From contig CAVTHT010000021.1 in assembly GCA_963734575.1 (NCBI GenBank), forward strand, positions 25,707 to 89,706: a stretch of 64,000 nt of DNA, given 5' to 3'. This DNA comes from CAIWHR01 sp963734575 (GTDB lineage: Bacteria; Pseudomonadota; Gammaproteobacteria; Burkholderiales; Casimicrobiaceae). Positions 36,595-47,230 of this stretch are shown here, in pieces (position 1 is the stretch's first letter; every line of letters starts with the position of its first letter). The notes under the pieces are model-generated. The model made no database searches. It had not been told where the DNA came from and saw nothing but the letters and a program-made list of their open reading frames with translations. A program made the translations under genes and the position numbers.

Positions 36595-38784
36595 TCAGAT
36601 CGGTGAGCAGAATGCAGCGCCGTTGCTTCCCGGCCCGTCCGGTACCCATGCCCGATTGATCATCGCGCGGCGCACCGAGAGGTCCATCGAGTAGCGGTGG
36701 TTCGCGTCGCGCCGGCCGTTGAAGAAGCGGTACACGGGCAGCGTATCGGCAGGGCAATGGCCAGCGGGGTCGGGAACCTGCACATAGAACGCCGCGCGCG
36801 TTTCCAGATTCCAGATACCCGCCCACCGCTGCCGCACGAACTCGCACTCCGCGGGATCCGCAGTGTAGAAGTGCGCATCGATGAGCTGCGACGCCGGGGC
36901 GTAGAAGCGGCATACCGCCATGGCGCCAGCCGGCGCGTGCGAAGTGTCGGCATACGCGTAGAACACGTAGCCCGTACGCTGGAACGCGTTGTTGCCATCG
37001 ACGGCAGCAATCTCCGCGGGATCCGCGCTCAGGAAGTAATGATCGAGCGCCGCGTTGTAATACTCGACGACCGCCACCGTGCCTTCCGGTGCCGCATCGG
37101 CGCCGGGCATCGTGCTCGCGAGCGCGAGTCCTGCATCGAGCATGCCGATCCCGCACAGGTTGCCGAGCCGGCACGGGCTGCTGCCGGAGAATGCACGCGC
37201 CGTGCCCTGCAGCACCGACAGCACCTGCCCCGAGGTGAGCATCGGATTGCGCTGGAGCATCAGCGACACCGTCCCGGTGACCAGGGGTGCGGAGAAGCTT
37301 GTCCCGATGCCGTGACCATACGAGGCATTGCCGGGCGTGGTCGCGCTGTCGTTCGAGAGTGAGACGATCGAATCGGTCGCGCCGCCATCGCCCGCCGGTG
37401 CCGAGATGTCGATGCGGCGGCCGAAGTTGGAGTAGAACGTCCGCTCGCCGGCGCGGTTGTGCGCACCGACGGTGATCACGCCGCCGCAGTTCGCAGGCGC
37501 GAACGCGGAGACGTCGTCCGCGTCATTGCCTGCCGCCGCGACGACGATCGCGCCATGCGCCATCGCATCGTCGACGGCTTCCTGGATGCTCTGCGCGCAC
37601 GCGCCGTAGCCGCCGAGGCTGAGGTTGATCACCTTCGCGGGATTGGGATTGGGCGGCACGCCGGCGATCGGCGCACCGGCAGCCCACAGCATCGCTTCGA
37701 AGATGTCCTCGTCGGTACCACCGCAATGGCCGAGCGCACGCACCGGAAGGATGCGCGCATTCGCGTTGATGCCGGCGATGCCGATGCCGTTGTTCGCGGT
37801 TGCGGCGATGAGCCCCGCGACGAATGTTCCGTGCCACGTGCTCGCCTCGGCCGGATAACCACCGCACTCGCCGGCGTTGATCCAGTCGCCTTCGTCGCGC
37901 GGATCGGAATCGCGGCCTGTGCCGTCGCGCGCCGCCGCGGCATCGCTGATGAAGTCGAAGCCCGGGAGCACCTTGCCGTCGAGGTCCGGATGCGGCAGCA
38001 CGCCCGTGTCGACCACGGCGACGGTGATCGGCGCAGCGGCCTTCTGCAGCGTCCACGCGCCGGCGAGATCGATGCCGGCCACCGCGTCGGTGAGGTTCCA
38101 TTGCTCCCCGAACAAGGGGTCGTCCGGTGCCGGGCTTTGCGACTGCGCAAAGCGGCGCAGCACCGGGTCGGCGTACTGCACGGCGGGATCCTGCTGTAGC
38201 TGCGCAGCGAGCGCCGATCAGGCGCTCCGGCGTTTGCGGCGCGGCGAGTCGCAGCACCCAGACGTTCGCGATCTGCCGATCGACGGCGATGGCCACGCCG
38301 AGTGCCTGCGTGAAACCGGGCGGTGAGCGCGGGCCAGTCCGCGGCCGCGTCGTCCTCGAGGCGCACCATGAAGCTTCGTGCCGTCGCGCACCGCGGCCTT
38401 GGGCCTGGGCTCGAGCGACGGGTTCGCCTCACGCGGCACCTGTGCCCACAGCACGCTGCGGTCGGCGCGGAGCCGGTTCGCTGCGGCGACGGCATCCGCA
38501 TCGCCGGTGTCGAGCCTCCACGCCCCGGTGCGCGTGGTGCCGGCCAGCGTCAGCTTCGTCCCTGCCACGGCTTCGAGGCGCGCCAGCACGTGTGCTGCAT
38601 CGCCATCGCCGCGCAGCGCTGCCGGGTTCGGCATGACGACGACCGTTGCCGCAGCCGCGGTTTCCCAGGTGGTTGCGAGCGCAAGCAACATGGCGCTCAC
38701 GACGATGCGTCCGGCGACAGTTGCGGCGCGTGCGGAACGCGCAGGGGCGAGCGACCGCGAGGCGCGGTTGCGCAGCGTTTGCAT
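36595..38784 (-). CDS. Secreted subtilisin-like (S8) serine protease with DUF5648-type repeats, frame-broken
   Basis: A signal segment (VVSAMLLALATTWETAAAA) leads into a propeptide, then the catalytic domain. The triad is Asp in ITVAVVDTGVLPHPDLDG, His in STWHGTFVAGLIAATANN and Ser in GIGTSFSAPLVTGTVSLM, with the oxyanion Asn in VVAAAGNDADDV. The C-terminal part repeats a motif about lost or hidden aromatic pairs (VVEYYNAALDHYFLSADPAE, CRFYAPASQLIDAHFYTADP, PVYRFFNGRRDANHRYS), as in DUF5648. Three indels at about 38370, 38320 and 38215 interrupt the propeptide. The catalytic domain itself is unbroken. Confidence 0.87.
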
Positions 38785-38878
38785 CGGGGAACTCCTCGGG
38801 CGGTTGTTGTTGTCCGCAGCGCAGCAACTTCGATGCCACCGTCATGGCGTGGCGCGGCGTACTCCCGAGGCGGGGCGG

Positions 38879-39718
38879 TTATTCCGGCGCGGTCCGCGCC
38901 ACGGCGCTCTTGCGGGCGCGCATCAGCTCCTCGCGGTAAGGCGAGAGGGCGTTGACCATCTGCGAGAAGATCTTGGCATTCGCGGCGATCACCTGACCGC
39001 CATAGAGGAAGTCGGCGTCCCCCGAGAGATCGCCGATGAGGCCCCCGGCCTCCTGCACGAGCAGGCTACCGGCCGCGACGTCCCACGGATTGAGGCCGAT
39101 CTCGAAGAACCCGTCGTAGAAACCTGCCGCGACATACGCGAGGTCGAGCGCCGCTGCACCGGGCCGGCGCAAGCCGGCGGTCTTCTCGATCATCGCCTTC
39201 ATCATGTGCAGGTACGTGTCGAGATAGCTGCCGTCACGGAAGGGGAACCCCGTGCCGATCAGGCAATCGCGCAGATGATCGCGCCGCGAAACGCGAATGC
39301 GCCGATCGTTGAGGAATGCGCCGCGCCCGCGGCTCGCCGTGAAGAGATCGTTGCGCACCGGATCGTAGATGACGCCCTGCGCGATCTGTCCGCGGTGCTG
39401 CAGCGCGATCGAAACGCAGTATTGCGGGAAGCCGTGGAGGAAGTTCGTCGTGCCGTCGAGCGGATCGATGATCCACACGTTTTCGGCGTCGGCGTTCGCG
39501 CCTTTGGCCGTTCCCTCCTCTGCTAGAATCGCGTGGTCGGGATAGGCATCGAGCAACGTCTCGACGATCGCCGCTTCCGCCGCGCGATCGACTTCGCTCA
39601 CGAAGTCCTTCGGACCCTTCGTCGTGACCGTCAGCAGATCGAGGTCTCGCGCGCTGCGATTGATCAGGTTGCCGGCGCGACGCGCGGCCTTGACGGCGAT
39701 GGTGATGGTCGGGTGCAT
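38879..39718 (-). CDS. suhB: Inositol-1-monophosphatase SuhB
   Basis: A 279-residue magnesium-dependent phosphatase of the inositol monophosphatase family. In enterobacteria SuhB also joins the rRNA antitermination complex. Metal-site motifs are HAILAEEGTAKG, WIIDPLDGTTNFLHGFPQYC and NPWDVAAGSLLVQEAGG. MHPTITIAVKAARRAGNLIN is the canonical start (ATG 39716-39718), although the frame extends upstream. It is divergent from trmJ, the arrangement usual in beta- and gammaproteobacteria. Confidence 0.95.
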   Translation of the reverse strand: MHPTITIAVKAARRAGNLINRSARDLDLLTVTTKGPKDFVSEVDRAAEAAIVETLLDAYPDHAILAEEGTAKGANADAENVWIIDPLDGTTNFLHGFPQYCVSIALQHRGQIAQGVIYDPVRNDLFTASRGRGAFLNDRRIRVSRRDHLRDCLIGTGFPFRDGSYLDTYLHMMKAMIEKTAGLRRPGAAALDLAYVAAGFYDGFFEIGLNPWDVAAGSLLVQEAGGLIGDLSGDADFLYGGQVIAANAKIFSQMVNALSPYREELMRARKSAVARTAPE

Positions 39719-39825
39719 TGGATGACGATGCCGCGAAAGGCGCGATCGCTGCGTTGCAGGCAAGGCATCATTGTAACTGCTGGCCCCCTGCCGTCCGTCC
39801 TCCATCTTCCTCTTCACGAACGCAA

Positions 39826-40561
39826 GTGAGTCGCCTCGGGCGCATTCGCGTGGTGCTCGTCGATACGAGTCACCCCGGCAACATCGGCGCAACCGCGCGC
39901 GCGATGCTCACCATGGGGCTTTCCCGCTTGACCCTCGTGCGACCGCGCGCGTTTCCGCACGCCGATGCCTCGGCGCGTGCGTCCGGCGCAACCGACGTCC
40001 TGGATGCCGCCCGGGTCGTGCCGAGCCTCGAGGCCGCGCTGGCGGGCGCCGTATTCGTGGTGGGCCTGACAGCGCGCCCGCGGGAGTTTGCCGGGCGCGT
40101 CCTTCCGATGCGCGATGCGGCAATGCAGGCGCTGCAATACGCTGGCGCGGGCGACGTGGCGTTCGTCTTCGGCGGCGAGATGTCCGGGCTGCCCAACGAC
40201 GATCTCGCGCTGTGCACGGCCGTCGCGACGATCCCCGCCAATCCCGATTACGCCTCGCTCAACCTCGCCGCCGCGGTCCAGATCGCCGCCTACGAGTTGC
40301 GCGTGCTGCGACCAGGGAGGTCGCGTGTGGACGGCGCCGCGCTTCGCTCCGGCAGCCGCGGACGAGATCGAGGCGCTGTTCCGCCATGCGCAGCGCACGC
40401 TCGTCGCGCTTCGCTTCCTCAATCCGGAGATGCCGCGGCGGCTGATGCCGCGCCTGCGCCGGCTCTTCGCGCGCAGCGGACTCGAGCGCGAGGAGGTGAA
40501 CATCCTGCGCGGCATCCTGGCGCGAATCGACGCCCTGATCGCCCCCTCGGGGAAGAAATGA
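39826..40561 (+). CDS. trmJ: tRNA (Cm32/Um32) methyltransferase TrmJ, frame-broken
   Basis: A SPOUT-class enzyme methylating ribose 32 of tRNA. It starts at GTG 39826 (SRLGRIRVVLVDTSHPGNIG) and contains ATARAMLTMGLSRLTLVRPR, the SAM knot VAFVFGGEMSGLPNDDLALC and NPDYASLNLAAAVQIAAYEL. After a one-base shift near 40318 the C-terminal helical part continues AADEIEALFRHAQRTLVAL to SGLEREEVNILRGILARIDA. The corrected length is about 244 residues. It directly precedes cysE and the isc operon, a common proteobacterial order. Confidence 0.92.
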
Positions 40562-40585
40562 CCCACCGCGCCCGGGTCCGCGGCA

Positions 40586-40610
40586 ATAGTTGAGTAATTA
40601 GGTCGGAAAT
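40586..40610 (+). promoter_or_regulatory. IscR type 1-like site before cysE
   Basis: ATAGTTGAGTAA then TTAGGTCGGAAAT agrees with about 20 of 25 positions of the E. coli type 1 IscR consensus (half-sites YYGACT and AGTCRR). It shares TAGTTGA-TAA and TCGG with the box before iscR. It overlaps the -35 hexamer TTGAGT (40590-40595) of a promoter with GATAAT at 40613-40618, 17 bases away, so binding of [2Fe-2S]-IscR should repress cysE. Confidence 0.6.
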
Positions 40611-40618
40611 GCGATAAT
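40590..40618 (+). promoter_or_regulatory. Sigma-70 promoter of cysE
   Basis: TTGAGT and GATAAT with 17-base spacing. The expected start of transcription is about 40625, the same place as the cysE ATG, so the transcript may have almost no leader. Confidence 0.6.
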
Positions 40619-40624
40619 GGAGCC

Positions 40625-41377
40625 ATGCTGAGCCGACTGCGCGAAGACATCGCTGTCGTGTTCGACCGGGACCCCGCCGCGCGTACCCGGTGGGAGGTGC
40701 TCACCTGCTATCCCGGGCTCCATGCGCTGATCTGGCACCGGCTCACCCACCGGCTGTGGCGCGGAGGATGGCGCTGGCTGGCGCGCTGGCTCGCGCACCT
40801 GGCGCGTTGGCTGACGGGCATCGAGATCCATCCCGGCGCGAGCATCGGCCGGCGCGTGTTCATCGACCACGGGATGGGCGTCGTGATCGGCGAGACGGCG
40901 GAGATCGGCGACGATTGCACCCTGTATCACGGCGTCACGCTGGGCGGCACGTCGTGGAACAAGGGGAAGCGGCACCCGACGCTCGGGAAGGGCGTGGTGA
41001 TCGGGGCGGGGGCCAAGGTGCTCGGACCTATCCTGGTCGGCGACGGCGCCAAGATCGGCTCCAACGCGGTGGTCGTGCGCGAGGTCCCGCCGGGCGCGAC
41101 CGCGGTCGGGATCCCGGCGCGCGTCGTACTCGGCGAGGAAGCCGAACGGAGAGAAGGCCAGGCCGCCAAGATGGGTTTTTCGGCCTACGGGATCGGCGCC
41201 GACATGAACGATCCCATGGTGCAGGCCATCCACCGGCTGGTGGACCACGCAGCGGAAACGGACGCCCGGCTGGAGGCCCTGATCGAGCAGCTGCAGCAGG
41301 ACGGGGCCGACATCAGCGACGCCAAGGCGACGGCGGAGCGCTTCGACCCCAAGGGTCTCAACCGGATGCTGGACTGA
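40625..41377 (+). CDS. cysE: Serine O-acetyltransferase
   Basis: CysE acetylates serine with acetyl-CoA, the committed step to cysteine, which supplies sulfur to IscS next door. The 250-residue protein has the N-terminal helical part LSRLREDIAVVFDRDPAART and YPGLHALIWHRLTHRLW, then the left-handed beta-helix with GIEIHPGASIGRRVFIDHGM, GVVIGETAEIGDDCTLYHGV and TLGGTSWNKGKRHPTLG. The C-terminal extension after the catalytic domain (VQAIHRLVDHAAETDARLEA) is as in the iscR-linked form. The frame is intact. Confidence 0.96.
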   Translation: MLSRLREDIAVVFDRDPAARTRWEVLTCYPGLHALIWHRLTHRLWRGGWRWLARWLAHLARWLTGIEIHPGASIGRRVFIDHGMGVVIGETAEIGDDCTLYHGVTLGGTSWNKGKRHPTLGKGVVIGAGAKVLGPILVGDGAKIGSNAVVVREVPPGATAVGIPARVVLGEEAERREGQAAKMGFSAYGIGADMNDPMVQAIHRLVDHAAETDARLEALIEQLQQDGADISDAKATAERFDPKGLNRMLD

Positions 41378-41390
41378 ACTTCGGGTGGGC

Positions 41391-41415
41391 TTAGTTGACT
41401 AAACTACTCGGGATT
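41391..41415 (+). promoter_or_regulatory. IscR type 1 site before iscR
   Basis: TTAGTTGACTAA then ACTACTCGGGATT matches about 20 of 25 positions of the E. coli type 1 IscR site, including GACT and TC-GG-G. It lies 63 bases before the iscR ATG and would allow autorepression of the isc operon, as in E. coli. Confidence 0.72.
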
Positions 41416-41477
41416 ATTCGCGTTGTGTCAACAAGCCGCGCCGCCCGGCGCAGCAGTTTACGGAGCGGGTGACCATC

Positions 41478-41962
41478 ATGCGCCTGACCACGAAGGGACG
41501 ATTCGCCGTAACGGCGATGATCGACATCGCAATGCACAGCACCAACGGGCCGGCCACCCTGGCCGGCGTGTCGGAGCGGCAGCGGATATCGCTGTCGTAC
41601 CTGGAGCAGCTCTTCGGCAAGCTGCGCCGCCACGGCCTCGTGGAGAGCGTGCGCGGCCCCGGCGGGGGCTATCATCTGGCCCGCAGTGCCGACTCGGTAT
41701 CGTGGCGGACATCATCCTCGCGGTGGACGAGCCGATTGACGCAACTCAATGCGGCGGCCGCGAGAATTGTCACGATGATCGCCGTTGCATGACGCACGAG
41801 TTGTGGGCGGGCCTCAATGCCCACATCTTCACGTTCCTGCGCTCCGTGACGCTCGAGCAGCTGGTGCGGCAGCAGGACCAGCCGGGTGACGTTGCCGTGC
41901 TCCAGGATCATCGCCCCGGCGGCGCTTCCTCGCGCTCGAACGAACCGGCAGCTGTTGCCTGA
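41478..41962 (+). CDS. iscR: Iron-sulfur cluster regulator IscR (Rrf2 family), frame-broken
   Basis: IscR is a winged-helix repressor that senses [2Fe-2S] cluster status and controls the isc operon. MRLTTKGRFAVTAMIDIAMH, then SLSYLEQLFGKLRRHGLVES and VRGPGGGYHLAR form the DNA-binding domain. The cluster ligands are in DATQCGGRENCHDDRRCMTH (C-x5-C-x5-C and His). One base appears missing near 41697 between SADSVS and VADIILAVDEPI. ATG 41478 is canonical, and a GTG nine bases upstream is less likely. First gene of the isc operon. Confidence 0.95.
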
Positions 41963-41993
41963 CGCATCACCCGCCCACATGACGGAACGCACA

Positions 41994-43202
41994 ATGAAGA
42001 CTCCGATCTACCTCGACTACTCCGCCACGACCCCGGTCGATCCGCGCGTGGCGCAGAAGATGATTCCGTACCTCACGGAGCACTTCGGCAATCCGGCATC
42101 GCGCTCGCACTCGTTCGGCTGGGACGCCGAGCGCGCCGTGGAGGAGGCACGCTCCAACGTCGCGGACCTCGTCAACTGCGACCCGAAGGAGATCGTGTGG
42201 ACGTCGGGGGCGACGGAGGCGATCAATCTCGCGCTCAAGGGTGCGGCCCACTTCTACAAGGACAAGGGCAAGCACCTCATCACGGTGCAGACGGAGCACA
42301 AGGCGACGCTCGACACCATGCGCGACCTCGAGGCCGAGGGCTTCGAAGTGACGTACCTCGACGTGCTGCCGAACGGGCTGCTCGACCTCGAGGCGTTCAA
42401 GGCGGCGCTGCGCCCCGACACCATCCTCGTCTCGGTGATGGCGGTGAACAACGAGATCGGCGTCATCCAGGACATCGTCACGATCGGGGAGATCTGTCGC
42501 AGCAAGGGCATCATCTTCCACGTCGATGCGGCGCAGGCCACGGGCAAGATGCCCATCGATCTGGCGAAGCTCAAGGTCGATCTCATGTCGTTCTCGGCGC
42601 ACAAGACCTACGGCCCGAAGGGCATCGGCGCGCTGTTCGTCCGCCGCAAGCCGCGCGTGCGCATCGAAGCGCAGATGCACGGCGGCGGCCACGAGCGCGG
42701 CATGCGCTCGGGCACCCTGGCGACGCATCAGATCGTGGGGATGGGCGAGGCCTTCCGCATCGCCAAGCAGGAGATGGCGGTCGAGAACTCGCGCATCCGG
42801 ATGCTGCGCGACCGGCTGCTCAAGGGCGTGTCGGATATCGAGGAGATCTATGTCAACGGCGACATGGAGCGCCGGGTGCCCGGCAACCTCAACGTGAGCT
42901 TCAACTTCGTCGAGGGTGAGAGCCTGATCATGGCGATCAAGGAGATCGCCGTCTCGTCGGGCTCGGCATGCACGTCGGCGTCGCTCGAGCCCTCGTACGT
43001 GCTGCGCGCCCTCGGCCGCAGCGACGAGCTCGCCCACAGCTCCATCCGCTTCACCATCGGCCGCTTCACGACAGAAGAGGAGATCGATTACACGGTCGAT
43101 CTCCTGAAGCGCAAGATCGCGAAGCTGCGCGAGCTGTCGCCGCTCTGGGAGATGTACAAGGAAGGCGTCGATCTCGACAGCGTGCAGTGGGCAGCGCACT
43201 GA
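41994..43202 (+). CDS. iscS: Cysteine desulfurase IscS
   Basis: A PLP enzyme that removes sulfur from cysteine and hands it as persulfide to IscU, TusA, FdhD and others. The 402-residue chain has PIYLDYSATTPVDPRVAQKM, WTSGATEAINLALKGA, MAVNNEIGVIQDI, the PLP lysine in DLMSFSAHKTYGPKGIGALF and the catalytic cysteine loop AVSSGSACTSASLEPSYVLR. ATG 41994 matches E. coli IscS, and an in-frame ATG at 41979 would add five residues. The frame is intact. It also supplies sulfur for FdhD in this genome by inference. Confidence 0.98.
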   Translation: MKTPIYLDYSATTPVDPRVAQKMIPYLTEHFGNPASRSHSFGWDAERAVEEARSNVADLVNCDPKEIVWTSGATEAINLALKGAAHFYKDKGKHLITVQTEHKATLDTMRDLEAEGFEVTYLDVLPNGLLDLEAFKAALRPDTILVSVMAVNNEIGVIQDIVTIGEICRSKGIIFHVDAAQATGKMPIDLAKLKVDLMSFSAHKTYGPKGIGALFVRRKPRVRIEAQMHGGGHERGMRSGTLATHQIVGMGEAFRIAKQEMAVENSRIRMLRDRLLKGVSDIEEIYVNGDMERRVPGNLNVSFNFVEGESLIMAIKEIAVSSGSACTSASLEPSYVLRALGRSDELAHSSIRFTIGRFTTEEEIDYTVDLLKRKIAKLRELSPLWEMYKEGVDLDSVQWAAH

Positions 43203-43252
43203 CGCGCCCGCGCACGTCCCGCCCACGCAACATGAACGGGAAGAGGTGAATC

Positions 43253-43690
43253 ATGGCTTACAGCAACAAGGTACTTGACCATTACGAGAATCCACGCAAC
43301 GTCGGCTCCTTCTCGAAGGAGGCAGAAGACGTCGGCACCGGCATGGTCGGCGCGCCCGCGTGCGGTGACGTCATGAAGCTGCAGATCCGCGTCGGCAAGG
43401 ACGGCGTCATCGAGGACGCCAAGTTCAAGACCTACGGCTGCGGCTCGGCAATCGCGTCGTCCTCGCTCGTGACCGAGTGGGTCAAGGGCAAGACGCTCGA
43501 CCAGGCGATGGCGATCCGCAACACCCACATCGCGGAGGAACTCGCGCTGCCTCCGGTGAAGATCCACTGCTCGATCCTTGCCGAGGACGCCATCAAGGCG
43601 GCGGTCGCAGACTATCGCAAGAAGCATGGCGACGCGGCGGCAGCGCAGCTGCAAGCAACCGAATCCGCGGCGACGACCGCGGCCGATTGA
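43253..43690 (+). CDS. iscU: Iron-sulfur scaffold protein IscU
   Basis: IscU is the scaffold on which [2Fe-2S] and [4Fe-4S] clusters are built. It has 145 residues. The conserved ligand cysteines are in GAPACGDVMKLQI, FKTYGCGSAIASSSL and the HscA-binding segment ALPPVKIHCSILAEDAIKAA (LPPVK). The C-terminus carries an extra Ala/Thr-rich tail of about 15 residues beyond the E. coli length. A good ribosome site, AGAGGTG, precedes it. Confidence 0.98.
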   Translation: MAYSNKVLDHYENPRNVGSFSKEAEDVGTGMVGAPACGDVMKLQIRVGKDGVIEDAKFKTYGCGSAIASSSLVTEWVKGKTLDQAMAIRNTHIAEELALPPVKIHCSILAEDAIKAAVADYRKKHGDAAAAQLQATESAATTAAD

Positions 43691-43706
43691 GGCAACCATC
43701 ACGATC

Positions 43707-44030
43707 ATGGCCATCACCATCACCGAAAACGCGGCGAGGCACATCGCCAGCAACCTGTCCAAGCGCGGCAAGGGCGTCGGCCTGCGCCTCGGCGTGCGCA
43801 CGTCCGGATGCTCGGGGCTCGCCTACAAGCTCGAGTACGCGGACGAGATCCGGCCCGAGGACGTGAGCTTCCAGAGCCACGGCGTGACCGTGGTGATCGA
43901 TCCGAAGAGCCTGCCGTACCTCGAGGGGACGGAGCTCGACTTCGCACGCGAGGGATTGAACGAGGGGTTCAAGTTCAACAACCCCAATGTGAAGGACGCA
44001 TGCGGTTGCGGCGAATCCTTCAACGTCTGA
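43707..44030 (+). CDS. iscA: A-type iron-sulfur carrier IscA
   Basis: IscA is a carrier delivering iron-sulfur clusters, mainly to [4Fe-4S] targets. It has 107 residues and the three conserved cysteines: one in LGVRTSGCSGLAYKLEYAD and two in the CGCG motif of NVKDACGCGESFNV. The start MAITITENAARHIASNL is canonical. It lies 16 bases after iscU. Confidence 0.97.
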   Translation: MAITITENAARHIASNLSKRGKGVGLRLGVRTSGCSGLAYKLEYADEIRPEDVSFQSHGVTVVIDPKSLPYLEGTELDFAREGLNEGFKFNNPNVKDACGCGESFNV

Positions 44031-44081
44031 TAACCGTCGCATAACGCCGCCCAGCTTTGTTGCTGCTCGCTTTCGATCCTC

Positions 44082-44099
44082 ACGTACTTGCGTGTACGT
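44082..44099. repeat. Inverted repeat in the iscA-hscB gap
   Basis: ACGTAC, six bases TTGCGT, then GTACGT form a perfect small inverted repeat in the 184-base gap between iscA and hscB, followed by TCCGGTCG. It could fold as a hairpin in the operon mRNA or be a dispersed small repeat. No other full copy was seen in the window. Confidence 0.45.
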
Positions 44100-44214
44100 T
44101 CCGGTCGAAAGCTCCGCGGCGCCGCGCCGGACAGCGTTCTGCTCGGCTCTCCGTCGCCATCGCGCGCGCTGCGACGCCGGTCTCGCCGCGATGCGCTGAC
44201 GCCGCCACGACGCC

Positions 44215-44744
44215 ATGATCGACTTCTCGCGCAACCACTTCGAGCTCCTCGGCGTCCCGGCGCGCTTTCGCCTGGACGAGGACGCCGTCGACCGCGCCTA
44301 CCGCGCGCTGCAGTCCGAGGTGCATCCGGATCGCAACACCGGCAATGACGACGCCGGACAGCGCCTGGCGATGCAGGCGTCGGCGCGCGTGAACGAGGCG
44401 TATCGCGCGCTCAAGAGCCCCGTGCTGCGCGCACAGCACCTGCTGGCGATCCATGGCATCGATGCGGCCGACGAGCGTGACACCAACCTGTCGCTGGATT
44501 TCCTCGAGCGCCAGCTCGAGCGTCGCGAGGCCGTGGCCGATGCGGCGGCCGCCCGCGACGAGGACGCGCTGTCCGACATGCTGACGAGCGTCCGCCGTGA
44601 AATCCGCCAGCGCGAGGACGAGCTCGAGACCCTGCTCGATCACGCCGCAGATTTCGCGCACGCGCGCGACAAGGTGCGCGAGCTTCGCTTCCTGACCAAG
44701 CTCGCGGCCGACATCGACGCTGCACTCGCCGAAGCGGAAGCCTG

Positions 44745-44745
<1 letters not shown>
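44215..44745 (+). CDS. hscB: Co-chaperone HscB
   Basis: HscB is a J-domain protein that brings IscU to HscA and stimulates its ATPase. It has 176 residues. FSRNHFELLGVPARFRLDED and the HPD motif in QSEVHPDRNTGND mark the J domain (1-75), with a C-terminal three-helix IscU-binding part. The stop overlaps the hscA start (TGATGG), showing coupling. Confidence 0.96.
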
Positions 44746-46607
<1,862 letters not shown>

Positions 46608-46614
46608 GGAACGC

Positions 46615-46953
46615 ATGCCCGAGATCGTCGTCCTTCCGCATCCCGAAGCGTGTCCCGATGGCACGACGTTCGAGGCGACCGAAGGCGAATCCATCTGCGA
46701 CAACCTGCTCGATCACGGCGTGGAGATCGAGCACGCGTGCGAGAAATCGTGCGCGTGCACGACGTGCCACGTGATCGTGCGCGAGGGCTTCGACTCGCTC
46801 GAGCCATCGACGGAGGCCGAGGACGACCTGCTCGATCGTGCCTGGGGCCTGACGCCGCGCTCGCGCCTGTCGTGCCAGGCGATCGTCGCCAAGGACAACC
46901 TCGTCATCGAGATTCCGCGCTACACGATCAACTATGCGAAAGAGCGCCGCTGA
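46615..46953 (+). CDS. fdx: [2Fe-2S] ferredoxin of the isc operon
   Basis: An adrenodoxin-type ferredoxin giving electrons for cluster assembly on IscU. It has 112 residues. The four ligands are in IEHACEKSCACTTCHVIVRE (C-x5-C-x2-C) and RLSCQAIVAKDNLVIEIP. It lies seven bases after hscA. The start PEIVVLPHPEACPDGTTFEA is canonical. Confidence 0.97.
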   Translation: MPEIVVLPHPEACPDGTTFEATEGESICDNLLDHGVEIEHACEKSCACTTCHVIVREGFDSLEPSTEAEDDLLDRAWGLTPRSRLSCQAIVAKDNLVIEIPRYTINYAKERR

Positions 46954-46979
46954 GAACCGCGCGCCTCGAGGAGCCGATC

Positions 46980-47174
46980 ATGAAATGGACCGATTCCCGC
47001 GACATCGCGATCAAGCTGTCGGAGACGCATCCCGAGTGCGACCCGCGCACCGTGCGCTTCACCGACCTGCACAAGTGGGTCTGCGACCTGCCGGGGTTCG
47101 ACGACGAGCCGCAGCGCAGCGGCGAGAAGATCCTCGAGGCCATCCAGATGGCGTGGATCGAGGAAAGCGACTGA
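46980..47174 (+). CDS. iscX: Fe-S assembly protein IscX
   Basis: IscX is a 64-residue acidic protein that binds IscS and iron and tunes cluster assembly. MKWTDSRDIAIKLSETHPEC, then TVRFTDLHKWVCDLPGFDDE and EKILEAIQMAWIEE cover the whole family. CGAGGAG precedes the ATG. It is the last gene of the isc operon. Confidence 0.95.
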   Translation: MKWTDSRDIAIKLSETHPECDPRTVRFTDLHKWVCDLPGFDDEPQRSGEKILEAIQMAWIEESD

Positions 47175-47230
47175 ACGGACCGCTCGTGTCGCCGTGTCCG
47201 CGACTGCCGCGGACGAGCACCGGGCGTGCC

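Noticed and set aside
41478..41962. Programmed frameshifting in iscR
   Set aside because: No slippery heptamer or stimulatory hairpin is seen at 41697, and the family is not known to use it; it matches the general indel pattern.
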